Shown piece by piece: positions 10,498 to 17,673 of a stretch of 64,000 nt of DNA. Source of the stretch: Candidatus Iainarchaeum sp. (lineage in GTDB: Archaea > B1Sed10-29 > WALL01); the NCBI GenBank assembly GCA_023129115.1, contig JAGMCR010000015.1, positions 1 through 64,000 on the forward strand, read 5' to 3'. Below the pieces are notes generated by a model. The model had not been told where the DNA came from, ran no database searches, and saw nothing but the letters and a program-made list of their open reading frames with translations. The position numbers were made by a program, and so were the translations under genes. How positions within the stretch are numbered: position 1 is the first letter of the stretch; each line of letters begins with the position of its first letter.

Positions 10498-10513
10498 AGG
10501 CTTTAAAAAGATT
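10498..10513. promoter_or_regulatory. Shared divergent TATA-type promoter (alaS / antiporter)
   Basis: GGCTTTAAAAAGATTG reads as a TATA box in both directions. On the minus strand it lies about 30 bases before the alaS ATG. On the plus strand it lies about 27 bases before a GTG at 10532 that starts the antiporter. Both messages would be leaderless or nearly so. Confidence 0.6.
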
Positions 10514-10531
10514 GTCCAATTATCCTATTGC

Positions 10532-11674
10532 GTGTATATAGACCCTTCCTTCCTGATTCAGCTTGGCGTGGTCCTGATTTCCGCCAAAGCCATGGGCGAG
10601 CTCTTCACGAAGTTCCGCCAGCCCTCGATGCTCGGCGAGATACTGGCCGGCGTAATCCTGGGCCCGTTCGCCCTCGGCTGGGTGGCTGCCACGCCCGGGC
10701 TCGAGACCCTTGCCGCGATTGGCATATTGTCTATGATTTTCCTGATTGGCCTAGAGTTCAACATCCGCTCCATCTTCAGGATGGGCGCCACCACGTTCCT
10801 CGTGGCCGCGGGCGGCATAACCCTGCCCATTGTAATGGCAGTCGTGCTCCTGCCGGGCGAGGGCGCGCTCTTCATTGGCGCGGCAATGGCCGCGACCTCA
10901 ATCGGCGTCGCGGCGCGCGTATTGGCTGACATGGGTCGCCTCAAGTCCGAGGAGGGCCGGCTGGTGACCACCGCCGCCGTGGTTGACGACATCGTGGGCG
11001 TGATTATCCTGGCGGTAATCACTGTCGCCACCACTGCGTGGGCAGTGGCCCAGATGGTCCTGCAGACCGTGGCCTTTTTGGCCCTCATTGTCTTCGCAGC
11101 TATTTCTTTCTCGTATTTCTGGGGCTACAAGGCCCTCTCAATCAAGCGCAGCATCCACGAGTCCTCGCTCCTGCCCCTGTTCCTGGGGGGGTGTTTCCTC
11201 CTGGCGTGGCTTTCGACACAGATACAGCTCGCTGCCGTCGTGGGCGCCTTCACAGCTGGCGTGTTTTTCTCTGAAATCCACGACAAGAAGCACGTTATGC
11301 AGGAGCTGAAGCCTTTTTACGAGGTATTTGTGCCCATTTTCTTCTTCTATATCGGCATGCACGTCAACCTCGGCGCGGCCCTGGGCGCCGGGCTGGCCGT
11401 TGTGTCCCTGTTGGCAATCGCTTTCCTCGGAAAGCTCGTGGGCAGCGGCCTGCCGGCGCTTTTGTCGCTCCCGCCGCGCAAGTCCCTCGTGGTCGGCCTC
11501 GCCATGGTTCCCCGGATGGAGCTCGCGCTCGCCATTGTTTCTGCGGGCCTGCTGGTGGGCAAGGTCGACGCCGCCCTGTATTCCTCGTTCGTGATTGTCG
11601 TGCTCGTGACGCTTGCGGCGTCGCCGTGGCTAATCGAGAAAGCGTATTCTTTCGAGATAAAGAAGCACCTTTAG
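10532..11674 (+). CDS. Monovalent cation:proton antiporter, CPA2/KefB-NhaS type
   Basis: Integral membrane antiporter exchanging Na+ or K+ for protons. About 380 residues with roughly 11-12 hydrophobic segments. The family landmarks are visible: FRQPSMLGEILAGVILGP near the N-terminus, the paired acidic residues in AAVVDDIVGVIILA (the ion-binding DD), and PRMELALAIVSAGLL in a late helix. No C-terminal RCK/TrkA domain is present, so it is the short form. The ORF track starts at 10487, but the only promoter box lies inside that extension. The GTG at 10532 is therefore preferred, giving VYIDPSFLIQLG. The 3' end overlaps the convergent exonuclease gene by four bases. Confidence 0.9.
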   Translation: MYIDPSFLIQLGVVLISAKAMGELFTKFRQPSMLGEILAGVILGPFALGWVAATPGLETLAAIGILSMIFLIGLEFNIRSIFRMGATTFLVAAGGITLPIVMAVVLLPGEGALFIGAAMAATSIGVAARVLADMGRLKSEEGRLVTTAAVVDDIVGVIILAVITVATTAWAVAQMVLQTVAFLALIVFAAISFSYFWGYKALSIKRSIHESSLLPLFLGGCFLLAWLSTQIQLAAVVGAFTAGVFFSEIHDKKHVMQELKPFYEVFVPIFFFYIGMHVNLGAALGAGLAVVSLLAIAFLGKLVGSGLPALLSLPPRKSLVVGLAMVPRMELALAIVSAGLLVGKVDAALYSSFVIVVLVTLAASPWLIEKAYSFEIKKHL

Positions 11675-12210
11675 CCGTCCCACTTTTTCCTTAGCTCTGG
11701 CATTTCCTTGTAGAGCCACTGCGCCCACTCGAGGAACGCCTCGGCCTCTGCCTTTATGTAGTCTTCAATCCGCCAGTGCTCTTTTTCCTTGTACCAAAAG
11801 GGAATGCCTTTGCCGCTGAACGGCTTCTTCGTTATTTTATCTAATCCCGACCCGAGGAACTCGCCCTTGTTCATCAACACCCCGATTGTCTGCAGGTCAA
11901 TGAACGGCTTGTCGAGTATGTCGACGCGCGGCAGCCCGTACGCCGCGAGCCTCTCGCGCAAAAAGTTGTGCTCGAACACTAGGTTGTACCCCATGGGCAC
12001 GAACGCGAATGGGTACGGGTCCGTGATTCTTGTCGAGCCGAGAAAGTCCTGGAGCATGTCGCGCTCGCTGGACTCCCACTCCTTGTGGATCACGAGGTCG
12101 CCAATCGGCTTGGCTGTGTTACGGTCGACTTCCTGGTACTGGACAGTGATTATCTTGTCCTGCTCGGGCTTGACGCCGGTGGTCTCGATGTCGAAGTAGT
12201 AAGTGGGCAT
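11671..12210 (-). CDS. DnaQ-like 3'-5' exonuclease (RNase H fold)
   Basis: About 179 residues from MPTYYFDIETTG. The DIET motif near the N-terminus is the first DEDD acidic pair. YNLVFEHNFL resembles the second motif (with Glu and His in place of the usual Asp), and DKPFIDL and GLDKITKK follow. The fold is typical of small archaeal exonucleases of the DnaQ/RNase T group; whether DNA or RNA is the substrate cannot be read. The ORF-track start at 12384 is an over-extension. The ATG at 12210 sits about 25-30 bases after TTTAAATC on the minus strand. That box is shared with the divergent gene at 12265. Confidence 0.8.
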   Translation of the reverse strand: MPTYYFDIETTGVKPEQDKIITVQYQEVDRNTAKPIGDLVIHKEWESSERDMLQDFLGSTRITDPYPFAFVPMGYNLVFEHNFLRERLAAYGLPRVDILDKPFIDLQTIGVLMNKGEFLGSGLDKITKKPFSGKGIPFWYKEKEHWRIEDYIKAEAEAFLEWAQWLYKEMPELRKKWDG

Positions 12211-12227
12211 TGCTAGCCTTATGGCGG

Positions 12228-12243
12228 GGAATTGATTTAAAGG
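12228..12243. promoter_or_regulatory. Shared divergent TATA-type promoter
   Basis: GAATTGATTTAAAGG is a near-palindromic AT-rich box between the exonuclease gene (minus) and the 12265 gene (plus), positioned 20-30 bases from both start codons. It is another example of the overlapping divergent promoters seen in this window. Confidence 0.5.
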
Positions 12244-12264
12244 TTGGGGGGCATAACTATACCC

Positions 12265-13029
12265 ATGCCAAAAGGATTGGAGAGGGCCAAGACGTTCGTC
12301 CGCAGCAAGTTTTTCCGGCCGAAGAAGGAAAAGAAGCCGGAGAAGCCTCTTGAGGAGCGGAAGAAGAGCATAACAGGCCATCACGAAAAGATACTCGATG
12401 GCATGAAGGCAATCGCTAAAAAGGCCGGGGTGGGTCCAGCCGCCCGGGAAAAGGTGTGGGGGGAAAAGTGGGCGGAGCTAATCGAGAAAAAAGGGGAGTA
12501 TACCCCGGGCCTTACGACTGAAGAGTCCATGAAGGAAATAAATGCAAAAGTAGCTGAGGACTCTAAGGAGGTCGAGCGCACCGTAAGGGCAGCGGAGGCC
12601 GAGATGAACGCGGAAATCCAGAAAGTCTCCAAGGTAATCCTAACTTCTGCGCCGGAGTACTTCAAGGAGTCTGGCGCCTACCTCCAGCAGGTAATGGCGG
12701 AGGTGAAGGCCGGCGGCGACAGGGGGGAGTACGAGGCGGCGGTCAAGCACCTGATGAAGATTAACACTGAGCTGCTGTTGCAGATGGGTGATACCAGCGC
12801 GTCCATGTGGGGCTACAGGAAAAAGATCAGCTCTGAAGGCACGGAATTTGTCAAGCGCAACATGGACAAGATGGAGGACCAACTCCGGGAACAGGACGCG
12901 GCCCTTAAAAGCGCACTCGAGCAAAAGCCAAACGTCTTCACGCGATTCAAGAAGGCCGCCGCGGCAAAGAACCCGTTCAGGGCGATGGTGAAGAAGCCAA
13001 CGCCCAAAGGAAAGCCCACAAAGGCGTAA
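12265..13029 (+). CDS. Basic helical orphan protein
   Basis: 254 residues from MPKGLERAKTF. The ATG at 12265 is chosen because it is placed correctly after the TTTAAA box; the track start (12244) lies too close to that box. N- and C-terminal 40-residue regions are strongly basic (KKEKKPEKP; AAAAKNPFRAMVKK), and the middle is acidic and helical. No membrane segment, signal peptide or known motif is seen. The next gene has a similar composition, which suggests a pair of lineage-specific proteins, but no clear alignment links them. Function unknown. Confidence 0.7.
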   Translation: MPKGLERAKTFVRSKFFRPKKEKKPEKPLEERKKSITGHHEKILDGMKAIAKKAGVGPAAREKVWGEKWAELIEKKGEYTPGLTTEESMKEINAKVAEDSKEVERTVRAAEAEMNAEIQKVSKVILTSAPEYFKESGAYLQQVMAEVKAGGDRGEYEAAVKHLMKINTELLLQMGDTSASMWGYRKKISSEGTEFVKRNMDKMEDQLREQDAALKSALEQKPNVFTRFKKAAAAKNPFRAMVKKPTPKGKPTKA

Positions 13030-13063
13030 CACTCTTTTATATTGCGGCTGCGTAAACTAATTG

Positions 13064-13747
13064 ATGAAGAAGATTTTTGCGAGAACACTCATGCGTGGCG
13101 GCAGGAAAAAGGGCAAGAGCAAGAAAGAGGCCCAGCCCACCAAAGCCAAGCCGGAAAAGAAAGAGTCGGCCCACGTGGACACTATACTCGGCCGGGGCAC
13201 GGCGGTGCAGGCGCGGCTTGCGCCGGCAAAGGCGCCCAAAGAAAACATTTTTCGGGACAAGAACCTGTCTGCCTTCGGGGACTTGAAGAGCGCGGCCAAG
13301 CACGTGGAGGGGATGAAAAAAACCATTAACGCGGGCCACAGCTATTTGAAGGAATACACCGGCCTTGTCCGGGAGCACAAGAAGAACTTCACCGAGGCCG
13401 ACGTCAAGAGAGTGGTCGAGAAGAACGTCGCAATCAAGCAGAGCATGGAAGAGGCCCATAACGAAGTGGACAAGTCTTTGGGCGAGCTGGACCTGTTTTT
13501 CAAGGAGAGGAAGGGGCTCATGCTCAAGGCGGACGAATTGAACATGACGCCGGAACAGCGAGAAATACTAGGTGGCGAAATCAGGCAATTGGACTCCCTG
13601 GTGTCGAAGATGGAGCGCGTCAAGGCCAATTCCCTGAACACCGCCAACTTGTTCGAGAGGCAGCACGAAGGCCTCGCGGTGCCAGAGAGATACATGGAAG
13701 CACTCTACAAACAGTTCCCCAAAATGAAAGAAGCAGAAGCGGCTTGA
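13064..13747 (+). CDS. Basic helical orphan protein
   Basis: 227 residues from MKKIFARTLMRGGRKK. A CTTTTATAT box lies about 28 bases before the ATG, so the message is probably leaderless. The first 50 residues are very basic and Lys/Pro rich. The remainder is amphipathic helical (VKRVVEKNVAIKQSMEEAHN, then IRQLDSLVSKMERVKAN), consistent with a coiled coil. Function unknown. It resembles the preceding gene in design, with a basic tail and a helical body. Confidence 0.7.
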   Translation: MKKIFARTLMRGGRKKGKSKKEAQPTKAKPEKKESAHVDTILGRGTAVQARLAPAKAPKENIFRDKNLSAFGDLKSAAKHVEGMKKTINAGHSYLKEYTGLVREHKKNFTEADVKRVVEKNVAIKQSMEEAHNEVDKSLGELDLFFKERKGLMLKADELNMTPEQREILGGEIRQLDSLVSKMERVKANSLNTANLFERQHEGLAVPERYMEALYKQFPKMKEAEAA

Positions 13748-13760
13748 TTGGTGATGCCTA

Positions 13761-13916
13761 TTGATTAAAGAGCCGAGAAAACAAAGGGAAAAGCAACTGG
13801 GAGACAAAGTGCACGACATGCTTAGGAAAGAAAAGCCCCCCGAGGAAACCCCCCCGCAGCAGAGATTTATCCTACACGAAGTAATCCTCCGGTGGCTCCG
13901 CAAGAAAAAAGACTAG
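13761..13916 (+). CDS. Small basic protein, 51 residues
   Basis: Below the cut-off of the ORF track. A TTG start at 13761 follows a GGTGAT Shine-Dalgarno-like sequence, and the frame runs 51 codons to TAG at 13914-13916. The product is basic, with a KPPEETPPQQ linker and a C-terminal helix RFILHEVILRWLRKKKD. It may be translated from the same message as the preceding gene. No homologue recognised. Confidence 0.45.
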   Translation: MIKEPRKQREKQLGDKVHDMLRKEKPPEETPPQQRFILHEVILRWLRKKKD

Positions 13917-13917
13917 T

Positions 13918-13992
13918 TTTTCCACAGCTGAAACCCAGCTGGCACGTTAGGCTTGGGAGCCTAACGGCTCCCAGAGACAATTTACTGAGGGG
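13918..13992. repeat. REP-like hairpin element next to RNase P RNA
   Basis: CAGCTGAAACCCAGCTGGCACG is followed by two overlapping perfect 8-bp hairpins that exclude each other: GTTAGGCT-TGGG-AGCCTAAC and TGGGAGCC-TAAC-GGCTCCCA. The same opening (CAGCTGAAACTCAG plus GGCACGTT) recurs at 28917 and in part at 33425 and 44267. It lies just beyond the 3' end of RNase P RNA and may act in its termination or processing. Confidence 0.55.
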
Positions 13993-14044
13993 GGTGCGGC
14001 TTCCCAGGGTAGCCAGGGGGGAGCTGCGCTCCCCCCTAAGGACG

Positions 14045-14330
14045 CTGATGGGCAGGGAGACATAGTCTGCCTTCTGTTTCACAGGGAAGCTAGGTTCCCA
14101 AGTGGCATTCGACTTAGCGGGGCAATCCCCTTGCACGCCTTTGGACCGTGGGCCGTTTCATCCGCTGCATTCTCCACTCATGCATAGCAATCATCGCTTA
14201 ACGGTGAACCGCGGTATCGTTTCTGCTCCCGCGGGAAGCCTCTCGACTTCGTGTTTGTCTGAACGGCGTGGGCAGAACTTCCTCAGCACATAAGTGCCGC
14301 AGCCACTCGCTCCCTACCCGACGACGCAAG
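14045..14330 (-). ncRNA. rnpB: RNase P RNA, archaeal
   Basis: The catalytic RNA of RNase P, which removes 5' leaders from pre-tRNAs. Read on the minus strand it contains GTGCTGAGGAAGTTCTGCCC (CR-I, normally GAGGAAAGUCC) and, near the 3' end, AAACAGAAGGCAGACTA (CR-V). The two pair as P4 (UCUGCC with GGCAGA). An outer helix pairs 14310-14319 with 14050-14059 over ten pairs with one G-U. A small P3 hairpin (GCAC-UUAU-GUGC) and the central GCAGCGGATGAAACGG region also fit. A CTTTATAAAG box sits about 25 bases before the expected 5' end. Exact ends are estimates. The 63-codon ORFs across this region are shadows. Confidence 0.88.
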
Positions 14331-14367
14331 CGCCGCCGCCTCCAGTTACGGAAGCACAAAAATTACA

Positions 14368-14402
14368 TTTATTGCACTTTATAAAGGTAACCCTTAAAAG
14401 CA
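14368..14402. promoter_or_regulatory. Divergent promoter pair (rnpB / 14424 gene)
   Basis: CTTTATAAAG serves the minus-strand RNase P RNA. CCCTTAAAAG, a few bases further right, lies about 28 bases before the ATG at 14424. These are two back-to-back TATA boxes. Confidence 0.55.
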
Positions 14403-14423
14403 CTCACCGAGAATCATTCCCCG

Positions 14424-14963
14424 ATGAAGGCCACACTCAAGCTCGCGCGGTTCTGGTTCACCTCGCTCTGGGAGCCAAAGAAGCTATTGAAGGAGCTCAA
14501 GCGCCCGAGCTACGCCATCACTCTCCTGAACGTGCTCGTGCCCTCCATTGCCGCGTCCTTGTTCGCCATATTCGTGCTCGCTGGCGGGCTCCACAGGGTC
14601 GACACGTGGGCGTACGGCAAGACCATCCTCTTCTCCACAGTGAAGTACTTCGCGCTCGCCGTAATCTACGGCCTCGGCGTGGCCTCCGGCCGCAAGGCCT
14701 CGCTGCGGCGCATGGCCTGCCTCGTCTCGTTCCCAATCACGGGCTACCTCTTGCTCGTGGACGCCGCGCTTATCATGGGCAACCCAATCGCCGGCGTCCC
14801 CATCTCAATCGTGCTCAAGACCCTGCTCGTGCTCTTCGCCCTGGCGGCCGCGGGCATCGCGCACGCCGAAGCAAAGATGGAGTGGTGGAAGGCAGGGGCA
14901 TGGCTCGCGGCCGTGCTCGCCATCGTCGACTTCATTTCGCCTTTCCTCAGCGCGATGCTCTAG
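14424..14963 (+). CDS. Polytopic membrane protein, Yip1-like
   Basis: 179 residues with about five hydrophobic segments (NVLVPSIAASLFAIFVLAGG, YFALAVIYGLGVAS, ITGYLLLVDAALIM, IVLKTLLVLFALAAAG, WLAAVLAIVDFISP). The opening LARFWFTSLWEPKKLLKELK, followed by a run of helices, resembles archaeal Yip1-domain proteins, but no diagnostic motif is present. Its 3' end overlaps the convergent methyltransferase-like gene by four bases. Confidence 0.7.
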   Translation: MKATLKLARFWFTSLWEPKKLLKELKRPSYAITLLNVLVPSIAASLFAIFVLAGGLHRVDTWAYGKTILFSTVKYFALAVIYGLGVASGRKASLRRMACLVSFPITGYLLLVDAALIMGNPIAGVPISIVLKTLLVLFALAAAGIAHAEAKMEWWKAGAWLAAVLAIVDFISPFLSAML

Positions 14964-15556
14964 CGCTTGGAGTAAAGCCCAATGTAAAAAGTCCCCTCGG
15001 AGTGCAGCTCTTCTACTTCTTGGGGTAGGGGCACGGGCTCAAACTGGTTTTCTCTCGCGATTTTGTCGTAATGCTTCCTGTTGTTCTCGACGCCCACGCC
15101 GAATGGCTCTGCCGCCAGCGCGAAAAACTTGCCGGGCTTCAGGTGCTTTGCCGCCGCGCTGAACACGTCTTCCTCGTCGAACGGGTAGCTGCACACCACG
15201 AGATCCGCGTCGTCCGTCGCCTCCGCATGGAAGTCGCCGCGGTACTCTACGGGCAGGCCCTTCCTGATGTTCTTTTTCAGGAGTTTCGTATACCCTGGGT
15301 TGTGCTCGTACATGACGTACTTGCCTCGGGCAAACACTTTGGACACTGCCTTGTGCACGCCTGCGTCGCCGGCTGGCCCCAGCTCGTGCACGGTTGGCTT
15401 CTTGAGCTTTAGGCCCCCAGCCAGCTTGCCGAACACCGCGGCCAAGAACTTTCGCCGCGCTTTTCCCGCCTTCTCAAGGTCGCCTCGGGTGTTTGACTTG
15501 CCCGGCCACCACCTGGTCAGCGAATGCCACTCCTCTTTCATCTCGTGCAAGCCCAT
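14960..15556 (-). CDS. Class I SAM-dependent methyltransferase-like protein
   Basis: About 198 residues from MGLHEMKEEW. The much longer track ORF (to 16042) is antisense to the next gene and is rejected. A motif I-like VHELGPAGDAG glycine loop is followed by YEHNPGY (acidic residue at the end of strand 2), DADLVVCSYPF (motif IV-like) and LKPGKFFALAAE. The substrate cannot be told. A TTTATTAAC box stands 25-30 bases before the ATG on the minus strand. It is divergent from the 15611 surface-protein gene. Confidence 0.72.
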   Translation of the reverse strand: MGLHEMKEEWHSLTRWWPGKSNTRGDLEKAGKARRKFLAAVFGKLAGGLKLKKPTVHELGPAGDAGVHKAVSKVFARGKYVMYEHNPGYTKLLKKNIRKGLPVEYRGDFHAEATDDADLVVCSYPFDEEDVFSAAAKHLKPGKFFALAAEPFGVGVENNRKHYDKIARENQFEPVPLPQEVEELHSEGTFYIGLYSKR

Positions 15557-15610
15557 GCTATTGATAAGAAAAAAGTAAGTTAATAAACCCCCACTGGCTA
15601 TCTCTTTTTC

Positions 15611-16912
15611 GTGGTTAGGAAGTCCGTCAAGAAAAGCGTCGGCAGTTACGTTAAGCGCAGCGTGCGCAAGGTCGGCGAAGAACGGGAAGAAAAAAAGGAC
15701 TTGCTGGAGAGCATTCCCGTCGACAAAATCAAGAATGAGTGGGAGAGGCAGAAGCGCGAGCGCGCGGCGGCAGCAAAGAAGCAGCGCGAGGCCAGGGCCG
15801 CCGCGGCAAGGAAAATGAAGAGGCGCAGGGAAGAGGCGGCGAAGAAGGCCCGGGCAATGGCGGCCAAGATAAAGAAGCCGAAGCCCCTCGTCGAGCTGCC
15901 CAAGCTGCCCTGGGTGGCGATTGCCCGCGTGGTTATCGGGCTGTTCGTGGTTGCCATAGTGGCCTCCATGATTGTGAGCCTCGTCTTCGCGGTACATCTT
16001 TGCGAAGACGGCACGCCCTACGGCCAGTGCTCGGACACACACCCCTACGTCTGCACGGACGGGAGGCTGGTCCTCGCGGTGTCCAAGTGCGGCTGCGGCG
16101 AAGGCGAGAGGGAGTACAAGGGCAGCTGCATTCTGTCAGTGCAGTGCTTCGACGGCACGCTCGAGCCAGAGTGCTCGCTGACCAAGCCGCTGCAGTGCGT
16201 CGGCGGCGAGCTCGTGGAGAACGCGGGCATGTGCGGATGCCCCAGCGATTACGAGGTCGTGGGAGACTTCTGCGAAAAAATCGAGAAGTGCGTCGACGGC
16301 ACGAGGGAGGGCTTCTGCTCCAAGACGAAGCCATACCTTTGCTCCGGCGGAGAGCTTTCTCCGAAGGCAAGCGTGTGCGGCTGCCCCCTGGGCGAGATTG
16401 GGTACGGGGACCTGTGCGTGCCCCAGAGCGAGGCCTCGGTGCGCGAGGCGTTCGACCACATCAACTCCCTCCGCGCGGAGTACGGGCGGAATGAAATTTT
16501 GTGGGACAGCCGCGCGAGCGACCTCGCACTCGACCGCTCGCGGGACATGTTCGTCCGCGGCTACACAGACCACGTCACTCCGGAGGGCGAGTGCGCCAAG
16601 ACCATGAAATCCGACTACGGGCTCTCGAGCAAAGAGATAGTCGCGGAGAACATCCTGCGCATCTGGTACGCGAGCGGCCTGCCCGCGCCGACGCTGGACC
16701 CCATGTTTGCTGTGGACGAGTGGATGACGAGCCGCGCGCACCGCTACAACCTCCTGTACGAGTTCCACGAGCGCGGCGGCCTTGGGTGCTACAAAAACTA
16801 CTGCGTATTCCTGGGGGTGCACACGAAGAAGGGCGGGTTCGGGGACGGCCCGTGCTCGGCGTGGAACGAGACCTATTGGGAGACTGCCCCGCCGCTCCCG
16901 GGCGAGGCCTAG
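15611..16912 (+). CDS. Membrane-anchored surface protein: coiled coil, TM, Cys-rich repeats, CAP domain
   Basis: 433 residues with a GTG start about 25 bases after TTAATAAACC. Layout: residues 1-95 basic, coiled coil; 100-125 a single membrane helix (VAIARVVIGLFVVAIVASMI); 130-275 three repeats of the form CxDGT..CS.T.PY.C.GG......CGCP, with conserved cysteine spacing likely disulphide bonded outside the cell; 280-425 a CAP/SCP-like domain (AFDHINSLRAEYGRNEILWD, DHVTPEGEC, VAENI, MTSRAHRYNLL). CAP domains are usually extracellular; archaeal examples are uncharacterised. The N-terminal basic coiled coil would lie in the cytoplasm, so the protein could link cytoplasm and surface. Confidence 0.85.
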   Translation: MVRKSVKKSVGSYVKRSVRKVGEEREEKKDLLESIPVDKIKNEWERQKRERAAAAKKQREARAAAARKMKRRREEAAKKARAMAAKIKKPKPLVELPKLPWVAIARVVIGLFVVAIVASMIVSLVFAVHLCEDGTPYGQCSDTHPYVCTDGRLVLAVSKCGCGEGEREYKGSCILSVQCFDGTLEPECSLTKPLQCVGGELVENAGMCGCPSDYEVVGDFCEKIEKCVDGTREGFCSKTKPYLCSGGELSPKASVCGCPLGEIGYGDLCVPQSEASVREAFDHINSLRAEYGRNEILWDSRASDLALDRSRDMFVRGYTDHVTPEGECAKTMKSDYGLSSKEIVAENILRIWYASGLPAPTLDPMFAVDEWMTSRAHRYNLLYEFHERGGLGCYKNYCVFLGVHTKKGGFGDGPCSAWNETYWETAPPLPGEA

Positions 16913-17229
16913 AGCGCGGTGCCAATCATCAGGTATATCAGTACCGCGAACACAGAGGCCGCCAGGATTATTCCCGTGACCATGAGGAGGAACATTGTGA
17001 TTATGGCGTACCCCGAGATGTCCCAGATTGCCGTTTCGACTCCTTCCTTGACAGCGTCGCGCCAGAGCTCTTCCTTGAGCGACTCGCCGCGGATTACTTT
17101 TCTGACTATGTCGGAGACCTCGTGTGCGCTCACGGGGTTCGGGTTTTCCTCACGTATTACCCGGCGGACTGTCTGTGCGACGTCCTGGGAGGTGAGAGGG
17201 CCGGAGTTTTTCTTTTTGGGAACAGGCAT
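16909..17229 (-). CDS. Small membrane protein with two C-terminal helices
   Basis: 106 residues. The N-terminal half is soluble and charged (LTSQDVAQTVRRVIREENP). The C-terminal half holds two hydrophobic stretches (SGYAIITMFLLMVTGIILAA and SVFAVLIYLMIGTAL). The stop overlaps the end of the CAP-domain gene. No family recognised. Confidence 0.7.
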   Translation of the reverse strand: MPVPKKKNSGPLTSQDVAQTVRRVIREENPNPVSAHEVSDIVRKVIRGESLKEELWRDAVKEGVETAIWDISGYAIITMFLLMVTGIILAASVFAVLIYLMIGTAL

Positions 17230-17320
17230 TTTGAATCACCGCAGCCAATTACTTCGAGGAACTAAAAAAACTTTTCGGACGCAAGCCATTAAATAGTGCA
17301 AATGGATTAACCAATCCGGA

Positions 17321-17626
17321 GTGTTTTGGTTGGAAGAGGTCAAGAAAGAGAAGACCCGAAGGTCTCCGTTCGTGAATCCCACGGAGTACAAGCCCGTGGA
17401 CGAAAAGGAAAGGGAGATTAAGCAGATAGCGGACAAGTTGAGATTGGACGATGCGACGAAAGCAGTTTCCGACAAGGATTTCCATGAGGCGCTTGAGCTG
17501 GTGCAGAAAAATCAGCCCATTAGAGAAGTAACCGAGAAATTGCACAACATTACGGACGGGGCGCTGCTGCTCCAGGTCTACAAGGACCTGAAAAAGATTG
17601 CAGGCCTCCGGAAACCAGAAGAGTAA
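17321..17626 (+). CDS. Small soluble helical protein
   Basis: 101 residues with a GTG start about 28 bases after CATTAAATAG; an alternative TTG lies at 17330. The product is charged and mostly helical (DEKEREIKQIADKLRLDDAT, FHEALELVQKNQPIREVTEK) and ends KPEE. The last codons are copied downstream as a 14-base tandem array. It lies just upstream of, and probably co-transcribed with, the beta-propeller gene. Function unknown. Confidence 0.7.
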   Translation: MFWLEEVKKEKTRRSPFVNPTEYKPVDEKEREIKQIADKLRLDDATKAVSDKDFHEALELVQKNQPIREVTEKLHNITDGALLLQVYKDLKKIAGLRKPEE

Positions 17627-17667
17627 AACCAGAAGAGTAAAACCAGAAGAGTAAAACCAGAAGAGTG
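17612..17667 (+). repeat. 14-bp tandem repeat of a gene 3' end, four copies
   Basis: AAACCAGAAGAGTA occurs four times in direct succession. The first copy is the last coding part and stop of the 17321 gene (KPEE then TAA). The last copy ends in GTG and runs into the start region of the next gene. It looks like slippage or stepwise duplication of a gene terminus. Confidence 0.85.
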
Positions 17668-17673
17668 ATTGTT

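Noticed and set aside
14102-15028. Plus-strand ORFs across the RNase P RNA
   Set aside because: They overlap the conserved RNA on the other strand and the start of the 14424 gene, and have no coding character.
14960-16042. 360-aa minus-strand ORF as one gene
   Set aside because: The upstream portion is antisense to the surface-protein gene. The methyltransferase-like protein starts at 15556.
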